Made by a program: the position numbers and the translations under genes. A stretch of DNA of 16,422 nt, taken from contig CAJUPT010000044.1 of assembly GCA_910588405.1 (NCBI GenBank), positions 1 to 16,422 of the forward strand, read 5' to 3'. Source of the DNA: an uncultured Lachnospiraceae bacterium. GTDB taxonomy: Bacteria; Bacillota; Clostridia; Lachnospirales; Lachnospiraceae. Each line of letters opens with the position of its first letter. The stretch's first letter is position 1. Of this stretch, positions 6,835-15,177 are shown piece after piece. Below the pieces are notes generated by a model. It worked only from the letters and a program-made list of their open reading frames with translations, was not told where the DNA came from and made no database searches.

Positions 6835-9800
6835 TTACAACAGCCTGAACAGCCTTTCCAACAACTCCAACCTTTTTCCATACGCCATCATGTCGTTCCC
6901 CAGCCCCTCATCCTGCGTCTCTGCCTTTGCCAGCAGTCTGTTGATGGCCTGATATCTGGTGACTGTTCCGCCCTCTGCGGCTTCCTCTTTCCCCTCCGTC
7001 TCCGGCGAAGAAATCTCCGTCCCTCCGGAAATCTCTGCCGTCAGCGTGCCCGAAGCCACCGGCGCTTCCGGCTCTGCTTCTCTATAAATCTCATACTCCG
7101 CCTGCTCGCCGTAAAACAGCGTTACTTCATAGGCGAAAATTCCCAGAAAAACATGAACCATCTTCCCCTGAGCCGGGGGAGAGGCAGCCGGGAAGATCTG
7201 AAGCCGAATATTCAGCCGGTCCGTCTCCTCCGCCTGGTACTCGATCAGACACCGGTTTTCCAGCCAGGAAAGACACCCCGCCTTCACTGCCAGCCCGGGA
7301 AAATGGGCAAATACCATCCCTTTCTGCGTAAACCGTTCCATATACAAACGGCACAGCTTCCTCTGTCTCTCCGTTAATTCCGAAAGCCCCCCGTAATAGC
7401 GGGTCATGGCAAGGGACTCGATCAGTCCGGGCCTGCGGGGCTCCGTCTCATCCTGGGCCTTTTGCTCCATATACCAGGCTGTCTCCTGGGGCAGCTCCCA
7501 TTTTTTCTGAATATATCCCCAGGCTTTCAGCACAAAATAAGCGTCCCTGAGCGACGAATCCACATTTCCCTGTTTCATATAAACGGAAAACACCTGCTCC
7601 AGCCACTGTCCATTCCCCACAAAAATCAGCTGGGCCAGCAGCCGCTCCGGCAGATCCCACAAATTCACATGGCTGTTCTTGGAAGCCTCCAAAATGCCAT
7701 ACATCCGCTCGCTGCTGCCATTATAATACTGGCAGAGATATTCCAGAATCACATTGTCCAGCTTATCCTCCACAAACAGGTGATGAGTCAGCCGGATCAG
7801 GTAATCGTCAAAACCGCCGTACCGCTCGATGATATAATGACACAGCTTCAAAAGCCTTCCGGGGCGGATCTCCCGATATCCATATTTCGACACAATCTGA
7901 TAAGCTTCTTCATAATACCCTTTTGTCACCAAAAGTTCAAGTAAAAATTTCCGGCTTTCCCCATCCAGTATGGCAGGGTCCGCCACGGCCACAAAACTGT
8001 CGCACTTTTCCTGGGAGGGCGTTTCCAGATAATAATCAATTCCGATGCGTGAAAGCCTCCCCCGAAACAGCTCACGCAGTTTCTTTTCCGACAGCCCCCG
8101 CTCCAAAAGCCACACATCCTCTTTGGTCGCCCGGCCGCTGTCGTAAATACTGCGCAGCCGGGTATGAAAATACTCCGGCTGGCTCTGGTCCACCTGATAA
8201 CAAGCTTCCAAAAGATCCTGGCAGTCCTCCATCAGCGGTTCCAGCCGGAAGGGCATCTTCCCATACCGGTTCCCGTAGCCGTCCTGGAAAATAATGCGGA
8301 AATCATCCCCATACACCGGAATGCAGGTGCGCTTTTCCCGCAGGGCAAACCGCATTTCATCCGTCCTGTCCTCATAACAGAAAATCACATGGGTGATCTC
8401 CGGATTCTCACAGGAAAACTCTCTTGCGCAAAGCATCGCAGGAAAAATTCTCCCCGCCCGCTCGTCAAGCATTTCCGGATAAATCAGTTCCCGGTAAACC
8501 TGGGACAATTCCCGGCTGATCCTGCCGTTCAGCATCTGATCCACCGCGAAAGCTTCCATCTCCTTTGCATAGGACTGGTAAATATCCGGTACCTGTTCCT
8601 TATTCCGGATCACATTCAGATACAGCCGAGTCCTGGCCTCCTGGTCAGAGGGCTGCTGATAAGAAAAATACAAAAGCAGCGCTCTGGGCAAAGCCCCTTC
8701 AAAATCAGAGGGCATCGTATACAGATAATAATCATATAACCGGGTCAGCCGCAGGTCCTGCCTGACGCCTTCCTCATAATAAGAAAAATATTCCGGTTCT
8801 CTCCGATCAGATATAATCAGCAGGCTTAGCAGGCCGGACAACAGCTCCTTCGTCTTATATTTCTGATACAGATTTTTCAAAAGCTCCAGTTCCCGCAGAC
8901 CTGCGCCTTTTTTCTGCATGGTCAGCAGGGCCGTTCCGTCCGCCAGCTTTTTCGTCATCAGCCCCTGCCGCACGCCGAACCAGAGCACCGCCATCGCAAA
9001 ATCATCCAGCCTCCGTAAAAGCCGGTCGTCTTCCTTCAATGTAACAAAGGCCGCCAGATACACCCAGGGGCTTCGGCTGCCTCTGTCATAATAAGTCCGA
9101 ATTTTTTCCCAGCGCACCGCCGGATGTTCTGACTGGCTGCGGTCATTCAGAATCAGCAGAATCAGCACCGCCGGGTCGGCCAGCCCGTCGCCGTCATATT
9201 TATTTAATATCACGTTCAGCGCCGTCCTGCTTTCCTCTTCTTCCCCCAGCAGCTTTTTTCCATATAAATAAAGGCAGTAATTCCCCGGCTCCTCGATCCG
9301 CCACATCAGCACATCGTCCGTCACCCGCTCAAGAAGCCGCCTCCCTTCCTCAGGCTCCCACTTTGCCGCCGCGATGCACTGAAACAATGTCAGACGGATA
9401 TCCGGCGTCTCATCCCCATAATCGCCGTTCAAACGCCTATAGGCCATTTTCAGCTTCTGATAAGCCGACTCCGTCACCAGCCGCTCCCGCTGGCTCTGAT
9501 AGCGCAGGCCAACCTCCGTCAGGAAAGTGCGCAGATAGGCGAGCCGCAGCTTTGCCGCCCCCGCCTTGCTGATTTTCCGTTCCCCCTTATAAACCGTGAT
9601 TGGAATCTGAAAATGGTACAGCGGGGAGCTGATCGTAATCCGTCCCGTATTCTTCCCCGTAAAAAGCCTTTTTCCGTCGATCCGGTAAGAAAGCCTGACC
9701 TGATTCCCGGTAAAATCATCGTCAGTAACGGTATTTTTCTCCAGCCTGATAAAGCCGCCCTCCGCCTTAACCGGCAGCTTCAGATACCCCCAGCCGCTTC

Positions 9801-10446
9801 GCTCCATCCGGATGCCGTCCTCCGTCTCGTCTTCCCCCTGGAAGCGAAAAACCTTCTCCTCCTCGTCTACATGAAGGGACACCCGGTCCTTGCCGCCTGC
9901 CGCCACAAGAAACTCCTCCAGCCCCAGCTGCCTGTCATTCTGGAAACGCAGCCCTTCGTACAGGCCGCACAGTCCCAGATCCTGCATAAAGGGAAGAGCC
10001 GGAAAACGTCCGGAATCAAAGATACGCAGCGCTTCGTCTCGGGAACCTTCGGCAAAGGAGGCAAACTGCTCCAAAAGGTCAAAGGGTTCCCCGAATGCCA
10101 TTGTCCGGGAAAAAGTGAACTGATAAGGCAGGTCGTACTCGCCGCCCGTACATACGATATGAAAACGTCCCTTGATTACGGCAGCCTGACGGGTATACTC
10201 TTCTCTGATCTGATACTCCAGAACCGCTCCCGTACCGGCAAACTGATTGTTCTTCAACTCCACCCGATAGTCCGAGGAATAGGCCAGCCCCTTCACTGGT
10301 TCCTCCTCCTCGCTGAGCAGATGAACGCTGCCGGTTATCCCCTTACCGCAGGGGCGGGTTTCTTCAATCATTTCAGGATGAAGCCCCAGCCTGATCCCAT
10401 GCCGGGGAATCTCTCCTTTTGCAATTCTTTTTATATATTCTCTCAA
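6835..10446 (-). CDS. Giant DUF5717-like protein, first gene of the operon
   Basis: 1203 residues, no signal peptide or membrane segment, function unknown. The N-terminal third (to about 290) is rich in predicted beta strands: segments such as GITGSVHLLS, RVELKNNQFAGTGAVLEYQI, FHIVCTGGEYDLPYQFTFSR and QVRLSYRIDGKRLF suggest tandem beta-sandwich modules. From about 290 to 1000 it is mostly helical with repeated short helix pairs, an alpha-solenoid look, interrupted near 660-710 by another beta patch (ITHVIFCYEDR to GDDFRIIFQDGYG). The last part returns to beta (RLNIRLQIFPA; VTLFYGEQAEYEIY), then has an acidic linker and a final helix. TTG 10446 is preferred because GGTGAT (10451-10456) complements the 16S tail at the right distance; upstream GTG 10455 and TTG 10458 are in frame but overlap that site. 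It leads an operon with the Hsp70-like and TPR-like genes, so the three products probably work together, perhaps in a large protein-handling complex. The DUF5717 assignment is from recollection of size and neighbourhood. Confidence 0.75.
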   Translation of the reverse strand: MREYIKRIAKGEIPRHGIRLGLHPEMIEETRPCGKGITGSVHLLSEEEEPVKGLAYSSDYRVELKNNQFAGTGAVLEYQIREEYTRQAAVIKGRFHIVCTGGEYDLPYQFTFSRTMAFGEPFDLLEQFASFAEGSRDEALRIFDSGRFPALPFMQDLGLCGLYEGLRFQNDRQLGLEEFLVAAGGKDRVSLHVDEEEKVFRFQGEDETEDGIRMERSGWGYLKLPVKAEGGFIRLEKNTVTDDDFTGNQVRLSYRIDGKRLFTGKNTGRITISSPLYHFQIPITVYKGERKISKAGAAKLRLAYLRTFLTEVGLRYQSQRERLVTESAYQKLKMAYRRLNGDYGDETPDIRLTLFQCIAAAKWEPEEGRRLLERVTDDVLMWRIEEPGNYCLYLYGKKLLGEEEESRTALNVILNKYDGDGLADPAVLILLILNDRSQSEHPAVRWEKIRTYYDRGSRSPWVYLAAFVTLKEDDRLLRRLDDFAMAVLWFGVRQGLMTKKLADGTALLTMQKKGAGLRELELLKNLYQKYKTKELLSGLLSLLIISDRREPEYFSYYEEGVRQDLRLTRLYDYYLYTMPSDFEGALPRALLLYFSYQQPSDQEARTRLYLNVIRNKEQVPDIYQSYAKEMEAFAVDQMLNGRISRELSQVYRELIYPEMLDERAGRIFPAMLCAREFSCENPEITHVIFCYEDRTDEMRFALREKRTCIPVYGDDFRIIFQDGYGNRYGKMPFRLEPLMEDCQDLLEACYQVDQSQPEYFHTRLRSIYDSGRATKEDVWLLERGLSEKKLRELFRGRLSRIGIDYYLETPSQEKCDSFVAVADPAILDGESRKFLLELLVTKGYYEEAYQIVSKYGYREIRPGRLLKLCHYIIERYGGFDDYLIRLTHHLFVEDKLDNVILEYLCQYYNGSSERMYGILEASKNSHVNLWDLPERLLAQLIFVGNGQWLEQVFSVYMKQGNVDSSLRDAYFVLKAWGYIQKKWELPQETAWYMEQKAQDETEPRRPGLIESLAMTRYYGGLSELTERQRKLCRLYMERFTQKGMVFAHFPGLAVKAGCLSWLENRCLIEYQAEETDRLNIRLQIFPAASPPAQGKMVHVFLGIFAYEVTLFYGEQAEYEIYREAEPEAPVASGTLTAEISGGTEISSPETEGKEEAAEGGTVTRYQAINRLLAKAETQDEGLGNDMMAYGKRLELLERLFRLL

Positions 10447-10488
10447 AAATATCACCAAGCTTTCGTCCGCAATCGGTCTCTGCCTTTA

Positions 10489-10517
10489 ATCATACTATAC
10501 TTTCCATAAAATTTCGA
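10489..10517 (-). promoter_or_regulatory. Promoter of the DUF5717/Hsp70-like/TPR operon
   Basis: On the minus strand, TCGAAA (10512-10517, 4 of 6 matches) and TATGAT (10489-10494, 5 of 6) are spaced 17 bp apart. Transcription would start near 10482 and give a leader of about 35 nt before the TTG start at 10446. Confidence 0.5.
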
Positions 10518-10569
10518 CATAAAATAGCCAAATTATCGAATTATTTTTCTGCATGTTCTGTCTGGCTTA

Positions 10570-10597
10570 TATCCGGTAAACTTTGCCGGATATTTTT
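10570..10597 (+). terminator. Orphan terminator-like hairpin between divergent genes
   Basis: TATCCGG (10570-10576) pairs with CCGGATA (10586-10592), with further inner pairs GTAA/TTTG, and is followed by TTTTT (10593-10597). This is a rho-independent terminator shape on the plus strand. No plus-strand gene precedes it: to the left is the 5' end of the minus-strand DUF5717-like gene. It could end a small untranslated RNA, stop antisense transcripts, or insulate rarA, whose promoter lies downstream. Confidence 0.55.
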
Positions 10598-10669
10598 CTG
10601 AGAGTGCTGCTCCACAAACGCAGGTGCTGCGAAGACCATATTAATTTATACAAATCAGACAAATTCTTA

Positions 10670-10698
10670 TGGAAAAAAAGCGGGGACTGCTGTATGAT
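10670..10698 (+). promoter_or_regulatory. Promoter of rarA
   Basis: TGGAAA (10670-10675, 4 of 6 matches) and TATGAT (10693-10698), preceded by TG, are spaced 17 bp apart. Transcription would start near 10705, about 26 nt before the ATG. Confidence 0.55.
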
Positions 10699-10730
10699 GA
10701 TAAAAGTGTATGGAAAGGAATTGTGTAAAC

Positions 10731-12068
10731 ATGGATTTATTTGACTATATGAGAGAAAAGCAACAGGAAAACGACGCGCCCCTGGCCTCACGGCTCCGTC
10801 CCAGGGCGCTTAATGAGGTGGTGGGCCAGCAGCACATCATCGGAAAAAACACTTTGCTGTACCGAGCTATCGCCGCCGACCAGCTGGGCTCGATTATCCT
10901 GTACGGCCCGCCAGGGACAGGAAAGACCACCCTGGCCAAGGTGATCGCCAATACCACAAAAGGAAACTTCACCCAGATCAATGCCACCGGCGCGGGGAAA
11001 AAGGATATGGAAGCCGTCGTCAGCGAAGCCAAAAATGCCCTTGGCATGTACGGCACGAAAACCATTTTGTTTATCGACGAAATCCACCGTTTTAACAAAG
11101 GCCAGCAGGATTATCTGCTGCCCTTTGTGGAGGACGGAACCCTGGTGCTGATCGGCGCCACTACGGAGAATCCCTATTTTGAAGTGAACAGTGCCCTGCT
11201 CTCCCGCTCCATTATCTTTGAGCTAAAACCCTTAAGCAGAGAGGACATCCGGGAACTGCTGCGCCGGGCCGTCGCCGACCCGGAACGAGGCATGGGCAGC
11301 TACCACCCGGTTCTTCACGAGGACGCCGCCGAATTTCTGGCCGATTTAAGCGGCGGAGATGCCAGATCGGCGTTAAACGCCCTGGAGCTTGCTGTGCTGA
11401 CCACGCCGAAAGATGCCGACGGACAGATTCATGTCACCCTGGACGTGGCCCAGGAATGCATCCAGCGGCGGGCAGTCCGTTATGACCGGCAGGGAGACAA
11501 TCACTATGATACAATTTCCGCCTTTATCAAAAGCATGCGGGGCTCCGACCCGGACGCCGCCGTATACTACCTGGCCCGGATGCTGTATGCCGGTGAGGAT
11601 GTGAAATTCATCGCCCGCCGGATTATGATCTGCGCCTCCGAGGACGTGGGAAACGCCGACCCCCAGGCGCTGCAGGTAGCCGTCAGCGCCGCTCTGGCCG
11701 TGGAACGGGTCGGCATGCCGGAAGCCCAGATTATCCTGGCGCAGGCCGTCTCCTACGTAGCCTGCGCCCCGAAAAGCAATTCGGCGGTCATGGCCATCAG
11801 CAAGGCCATGGACTCGGTGAAAACCAAAAAAATCAACACGGTCCCGCCCCACCTCCAGGACGCCCACTACAAAGGCTCCTCCGATCTGGGCCGCGGAACC
11901 GGGTATCAGTATGCCCATTCTTTCCCGAATCACTATGTAAAGCAGCAGTATCTGCCGGATAAGGTTGTGGGGGAAAGGTTTTATGAACCATCGGAGATGG
12001 GGTATGAGAGGGAGATCAGGAAACATTTGGAACGTATCCGGAAGGAAGCGGATATCAATCCAGTATAA
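10731..12068 (+). CDS. rarA: RarA/MgsA replication-associated recombination AAA+ ATPase
   Basis: 445 residues, full family length. The start MDLFDYMRE is typical of Firmicute RarA, and AAAGGA (10714-10719) lies 11 nt before the ATG; an in-frame ATG at 10710 contains this site and is unlikely. Walker A GPPGTGKT (59-66), Walker B ILFIDEIHRF (112-121), sensor 1 GATTENP (142-148) and the arginine finger in LLSRS (Arg159) are intact. The C-terminal helical half carries the tetramerisation region (SSDLGRGTGYQYAHSFPNHY motif near 390-410). RarA is a clamp-loader-like tetramer that binds SSB and acts at stalled replication forks in the cytoplasm. The gene stands alone with its own promoter, and its last 14 nt overlap the 3' end of the convergent deacetylase gene. 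No terminator lies in the overlap. Confidence 0.95.
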   Translation: MDLFDYMREKQQENDAPLASRLRPRALNEVVGQQHIIGKNTLLYRAIAADQLGSIILYGPPGTGKTTLAKVIANTTKGNFTQINATGAGKKDMEAVVSEAKNALGMYGTKTILFIDEIHRFNKGQQDYLLPFVEDGTLVLIGATTENPYFEVNSALLSRSIIFELKPLSREDIRELLRRAVADPERGMGSYHPVLHEDAAEFLADLSGGDARSALNALELAVLTTPKDADGQIHVTLDVAQECIQRRAVRYDRQGDNHYDTISAFIKSMRGSDPDAAVYYLARMLYAGEDVKFIARRIMICASEDVGNADPQALQVAVSAALAVERVGMPEAQIILAQAVSYVACAPKSNSAVMAISKAMDSVKTKKINTVPPHLQDAHYKGSSDLGRGTGYQYAHSFPNHYVKQQYLPDKVVGERFYEPSEMGYEREIRKHLERIRKEADINPV

Positions 12069-12729
12069 TTTCATCCACCGTCACAAATTCATACCCTTCC
12101 GCCTGCATCTGATCCACGATCTCCAGGGCTGCGTCCACGGAAGTGCCGTACACGTCATGAAGAAGGATAATATCGCCGTCCCTGGCATTTTTGAGGATTC
12201 TTTTGACCACAATCTCCGTATTCTTAACCTTCCAGTCCACCGGGTCAACATCCCATAAGACGGCGGTCATGTCCACTTCCTCCTGCAGTTCCTTGCTCCA
12301 CTCGCCGAAAGGTGGGCGGATATACTGAGGGGTCTGCCCTGTGATCTGGCTGATAATCTGATTGCTCTGGCGTATCTGCTCGATTGCTTCCTCATAGGTT
12401 TTGTGGTTCAGCTGGACATGGTCCATCGTATGATTGCCGATCAGATGCCCCTCCTCCGCCATCCGCTTTACCAGCTCCGGGTATTTGTCGGCGCTTTTTC
12501 CAATCAAAAAAAAGGTCGCTTTCACATTCCGCTTTTTCAGGCCATCCAACAGCCGTTCCGTATAAACGGGATGAGGACCGTCGTCAAATGTGAGAGCAAC
12601 CATTTTCCGGTCAAAATAATCCTCCGGAGAGGACACAGACAGGCTGCCGGCTCCTCCCTGAACACCCCACAGGATGAGACAAACCGAAACCAGCAGCGTA
12701 ATACCAAATAAATATTTACGGACAGACAT
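12055..12729 (-). CDS. Polysaccharide deacetylase (NodB/CE4), membrane-anchored
   Basis: 224 residues. An N-terminal hydrophobic segment (6-22) serves as a signal anchor or signal peptide without a lipobox, so the enzyme acts outside the membrane. All NodB motifs are present: TFDDGPH (47-53, with catalytic base Asp49 and metal ligand Asp50), HTMDH (His100 and His104, metal ligands), RPPFGEW (138-144), DVDPVDW (160-166) and LLHD (His191). The family removes N-acetyl or O-acetyl groups from peptidoglycan or other glycans. The short stalk and HTMDH motif resemble clostridial PdaA/PgdA-like enzymes, but the exact substrate cannot be told. CAGGTG lies 4 nt before the ATG. It follows the MATE gene by 105 bp on the same strand and may be co-transcribed, though a TATAAT box lies just upstream of it. 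Confidence 0.9.
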   Translation of the reverse strand: MSVRKYLFGITLLVSVCLILWGVQGGAGSLSVSSPEDYFDRKMVALTFDDGPHPVYTERLLDGLKKRNVKATFFLIGKSADKYPELVKRMAEEGHLIGNHTMDHVQLNHKTYEEAIEQIRQSNQIISQITGQTPQYIRPPFGEWSKELQEEVDMTAVLWDVDPVDWKVKNTEIVVKRILKNARDGDIILLHDVYGTSVDAALEIVDQMQAEGYEFVTVDEIILD

Positions 12730-12758
12730 GATACACCTGCACAGATTGCTTTTCTGCC

Positions 12759-12764
12759 ATTATA
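12759..12764 (-). promoter_or_regulatory. Possible -10 box of the deacetylase gene
   Basis: A consensus TATAAT is read on the minus strand 29 nt before the deacetylase start. The -35 region at 17-19 bp is poor (best TACATA), so the gene may need an activator, or may depend on read-through from the MATE gene. Confidence 0.35.
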
Positions 12765-12834
12765 TGCAGGGCAGGCCGGGCATATGTAGGGAATCAGTTA
12801 TTCTTATTACACTTTCTTCCGGCGGTTCTCTCCA

Positions 12835-14223
12835 TCAGTTTTCCACATTTTTATCCTTCTGTTCCAGCGGCTTAATCACGTCATCATACATCTTTTTCAG
12901 ATAATAAGAGCTGAGCACAACGGAAGCCAGCTCTGCGATCGGGAAAGAAAACCAAACTGCAGACAATCCAAACAGTTTCGCGAACACATAGGCGACAGGC
13001 AAAAGCACCAGCAGCTGACGGACCACCGAGTTAATCAAACTGTACACGCCGTTTCCCAACGCCTGGAACACCGAACCTACAATAATGCAGTAGCCGGCAA
13101 AAAGAAAGCTCAGACTGATTGTCCGCAGGGCGGGAACGCCGATCTTAAACATTTCCTCCGATGCATTGAACATCGCCAGCAGCCGGGAGGGAAATAGCTG
13201 CAGAATGACCAGTCCCACCAGCATCAGACCCACAGCCGTGCCAATACTGAACTTCATCGTATCCATAATCCGCTTCTTGTTCCGGGCTCCGTAATTATAG
13301 GCGATAATCGGAATCATACCGTTATTGAGACCGAAAACTGGCATGAAAATAAAGCTTTGCAGTTTAAAATATATACCGAAAACGGAAACTGCTGTGGAAG
13401 TAAACTGCATCAAAATAGCATTGAAGCCCAACGTCATAACAGAACCTATGGACTGCATGATAATAGAGGGAACGCCTACCTTGTAAATTCTTCCGATTGT
13501 CACCCTGTTGGGGCGGAAGCCTTTAAAAGAACAGTTGATCTCTTTATTTTTTGCCTGGTTAATCACAATACAGAAAATACCCGCGATAATCTGCCCCATC
13601 ACCGTAGCGACAGCCGCGCCGGCAATGCCCATCCTGGGTGCACCAAACAGACCGAAAATCAGAATCGGGTCCATAATCAGATTAATGACAGCGCCTGTCA
13701 TCTGGGTAATCATGGCATACACCGTTTTCCCTGTAGACTGAAGCAGCCTTTCAAAAGTGACCTGTGCAAATATGCCGAAAGAAAAAATCAAACAGATTGA
13801 CAGATAGGACACCCCGTATTGGAATATCTCAGGATCTGTCGTCTGCGTTGCAAAGAATGGCCGTACAAGAAACAGACCGATCACAGCAAACACCGCATAA
13901 CTTACAATCGCCAGAAAAATACCGTTGGTGGCCGCCTCATTTGCATCTTTAAACTTCTTTTCTCCCAGGCTTTTGGACAGCAGCGCATTGATACCTACGC
14001 CGGTACCCGTACTGACAGAAATCGTCAGCATCTGAAGAGGGAATGCCAGAGAAACAGCTGTCAGGGCATTCTCCCCGATCTGCGCCACAAAGATACTGTC
14101 AACAATATTATAGAGCGCCTGAATCAGCATCGAAATCATCATAGGCAGAGACATAGAGATCAGCAGCTTGCCCACTGGCATTACGCCCATCTTATTCTCC
14201 TGCCGCACTTTCGTAGTTTCCAT
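12835..14223 (-). CDS. MATE-family multidrug/metabolite exporter
   Basis: 462 residues, the typical MATE length, with about twelve hydrophobic segments in two halves. Family marks are PMMISMLIQALYNIVDSIFV (27-46), the loop GTGVGINALLSKSLGE near the second segment, MGIAGAAVATVMGQ before segment six, and the start of the second half, GVPSIIMQSIGS. The protein exports cationic compounds or metabolites using a Na+ or H+ gradient. ATG 14223 is used with AAAGGA 11 nt upstream; a second Met at residue 12 is possible. It has a near-consensus promoter and a roughly 95-nt leader containing a strong hairpin, which suggests regulated expression. No TetR/MarR regulator gene is adjacent. The substrate is not predictable. 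Confidence 0.92.
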   Translation of the reverse strand: METTKVRQENKMGVMPVGKLLISMSLPMMISMLIQALYNIVDSIFVAQIGENALTAVSLAFPLQMLTISVSTGTGVGINALLSKSLGEKKFKDANEAATNGIFLAIVSYAVFAVIGLFLVRPFFATQTTDPEIFQYGVSYLSICLIFSFGIFAQVTFERLLQSTGKTVYAMITQMTGAVINLIMDPILIFGLFGAPRMGIAGAAVATVMGQIIAGIFCIVINQAKNKEINCSFKGFRPNRVTIGRIYKVGVPSIIMQSIGSVMTLGFNAILMQFTSTAVSVFGIYFKLQSFIFMPVFGLNNGMIPIIAYNYGARNKKRIMDTMKFSIGTAVGLMLVGLVILQLFPSRLLAMFNASEEMFKIGVPALRTISLSFLFAGYCIIVGSVFQALGNGVYSLINSVVRQLLVLLPVAYVFAKLFGLSAVWFSFPIAELASVVLSSYYLKKMYDDVIKPLEQKDKNVEN

Positions 14224-14261
14224 TGATTATCAAATCCTTTCTATTGCCGTGAACCATGACA

Positions 14262-14301
14262 TGAAAGCAGGCCGTTTTCGCGTTCGCGGGGCCTGCTTTC
14301 A
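14262..14301 (-). promoter_or_regulatory. 12-bp inverted repeat in the MATE gene leader
   Basis: TGAAAGCAGGCC (14262-14273) and GGCCTGCTTTCA (14290-14301) are perfect complements around a 16-nt loop rich in CGCG. In the minus-strand transcript the hairpin lies between the promoter and the ribosome site and is not followed by a T run. It could be a translational or processing element in the RNA, or an operator in the DNA downstream of the promoter. Confidence 0.55.
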
Positions 14302-14324
14302 CAATCAAATACATTGCGCGCTAT

Positions 14325-14353
14325 ATTCTAGCAAGGATAAATAATAATGTCAA
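14325..14353 (-). promoter_or_regulatory. Strong sigma-A promoter of the MATE gene
   Basis: On the minus strand a perfect TTGACA (14348-14353) and TAGAAT (14325-14330) are spaced exactly 17 bp apart. Transcription would start near 14318. Confidence 0.75.
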
Positions 14354-14583
14354 TGGATTTACACAAATATGACTGCCAAAAAAATGGGGCATAATTTCTG
14401 ATTTTCTGTACTTTTCCTCCAAAAGAAGTGAATAGGCGGAGTATGTCCTGTCTGTTTCATCACTGTTCACTCCGCGGCTGGCAATGCCTCTCACGATACA
14501 CATTAATCATACAAATCATGTATCATGCACAAAACGCTTCGCGATGCAAAATCGCATTGGTGTTAGTATATCTAAACAGTAAT
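14354..14583. other. Intergenic region between the MATE promoter and DUF3783 gene
   Basis: No gene can be supported here. Small inverted repeats are present: GCGGAGT (14436-14442) with ACTCCGC (14469-14475), and GCGAT with ATCGC inside the segment around 14541-14555. The latter, read on the minus strand, lies downstream of the DUF3783 stop and is followed by GCGTTTTG; it could be a weak terminator. Confidence 0.4.
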
Positions 14584-14982
14584 TTAATTTCCCCTGTTCT
14601 GCTGCATATAAGCATGCTCCTGCCGCAGTTCGTCATGCAGACGACTGGAATCCCAGGACCAGTTGTGCTCCGTGACCACCGCTTTCAGGGCGATCCGCTC
14701 CATTTTCTGCCGCCTGAACATGCCAAACAGCAGATCCATCCGATTGCTGGTAAAGCCGCTGAGAATCAGCATCTCATCGTCGAATCCTTCGCCATCGAAA
14801 CGTTCCTCTGACGGCTCCACCCCTTTAAGCCCGGCCAAATAGCCAATAGGCTGGAGAAATTCCTCCTTCTCCACCACTCGCACCCGGATACCCAGCTGCA
14901 TACAGATTAATTTTAACAGTTTTCCTTTGCTTGTGTTTTGCATATTGTAGACCAGAAGGGTCTCTTTGGTTGGTGATGACAT
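14584..14982 (-). CDS. DUF3783-family protein
   Basis: 132 residues, soluble, no signal peptide. The sequence ETLLVYNMQN near the start, KLICMQLGIRVRVVEKEEFL and QPIGYLAGLKG match my memory of DUF3783 proteins of Firmicutes. They are small proteins of unknown function with an alternating beta-alpha pattern. The middle (EERFDGEGFDDEMLILSGF) and end (KAVVTEHNWSWDSSRLHDEL) continue that pattern. ATG 14982 is preferred because AGGAG lies 9 nt upstream; an in-frame ATG at 15009 has no ribosome site. The gene has its own promoter and sits between the MATE gene and the leader-distal end of the CRISPR array. No functional link to CRISPR is evident. Confidence 0.7.
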   Translation of the reverse strand: MSSPTKETLLVYNMQNTSKGKLLKLICMQLGIRVRVVEKEEFLQPIGYLAGLKGVEPSEERFDGEGFDDEMLILSGFTSNRMDLLFGMFRRQKMERIALKAVVTEHNWSWDSSRLHDELRQEHAYMQQNRGN

Positions 14983-15053
14983 GCGGGTTTGCTCCTGTTC
15001 TTTCATCATTCATGATTAAAAATATCTTCTTCAGATTGCAACAATTATATTAT

Positions 15054-15082
15054 ATAATGTCAAATAGCAACCTTTTTGTCAA
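15054..15082 (-). promoter_or_regulatory. Promoter of the DUF3783 gene
   Basis: On the minus strand a perfect TTGACA (15077-15082) and CATTAT (15054-15059, 4 of 6) are spaced 17 bp apart. The segment is very AT-rich, and alternative -10 boxes (TATAAT) lie a few bases downstream, so the exact start is uncertain. Confidence 0.5.
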
Positions 15083-15177
15083 TACAAATCTATCCATAAC
15101 GATGTTGTTGAAATCTTCTAACGAACTCCATGTAAAAAGTAACGCTGAGCAGCAATCTTAATATCTACCACCTCCTT
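15083..15177. other. Trailer region next to the CRISPR array
   Basis: Ninety-five bases between the last degenerate repeat and the DUF3783 promoter. No gene or clear terminator is visible. On the minus strand AAGGAGGTGG directly follows the final repeat (15168-15177), a good ribosome-site sequence, but no convincing frame uses it. Confidence 0.4.

Noticed and set aside
6690..6881. A 63-codon minus-strand frame bridging the DUF5717-like and Hsp70-like genes
   Set aside because: It overlaps both neighbours out of frame, has no ribosome site and low-complexity content; the hairpin explains the gap better.
9613..10509. A 298-codon plus-strand frame opposite the start of the DUF5717-like gene
   Set aside because: Antisense shadow with odd composition; it runs through the opposite promoter and has no recognisable domain.
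14321..14503. A 60-codon minus-strand frame upstream of the MATE gene
   Set aside because: It overlaps the strong MATE promoter, and no ribosome site or family similarity is seen.
15102..15113. GTTGAAAT near the array, resembling the end of the CRISPR repeat
   Set aside because: Only eight bases match, in the opposite orientation and off the array spacing; probably chance.
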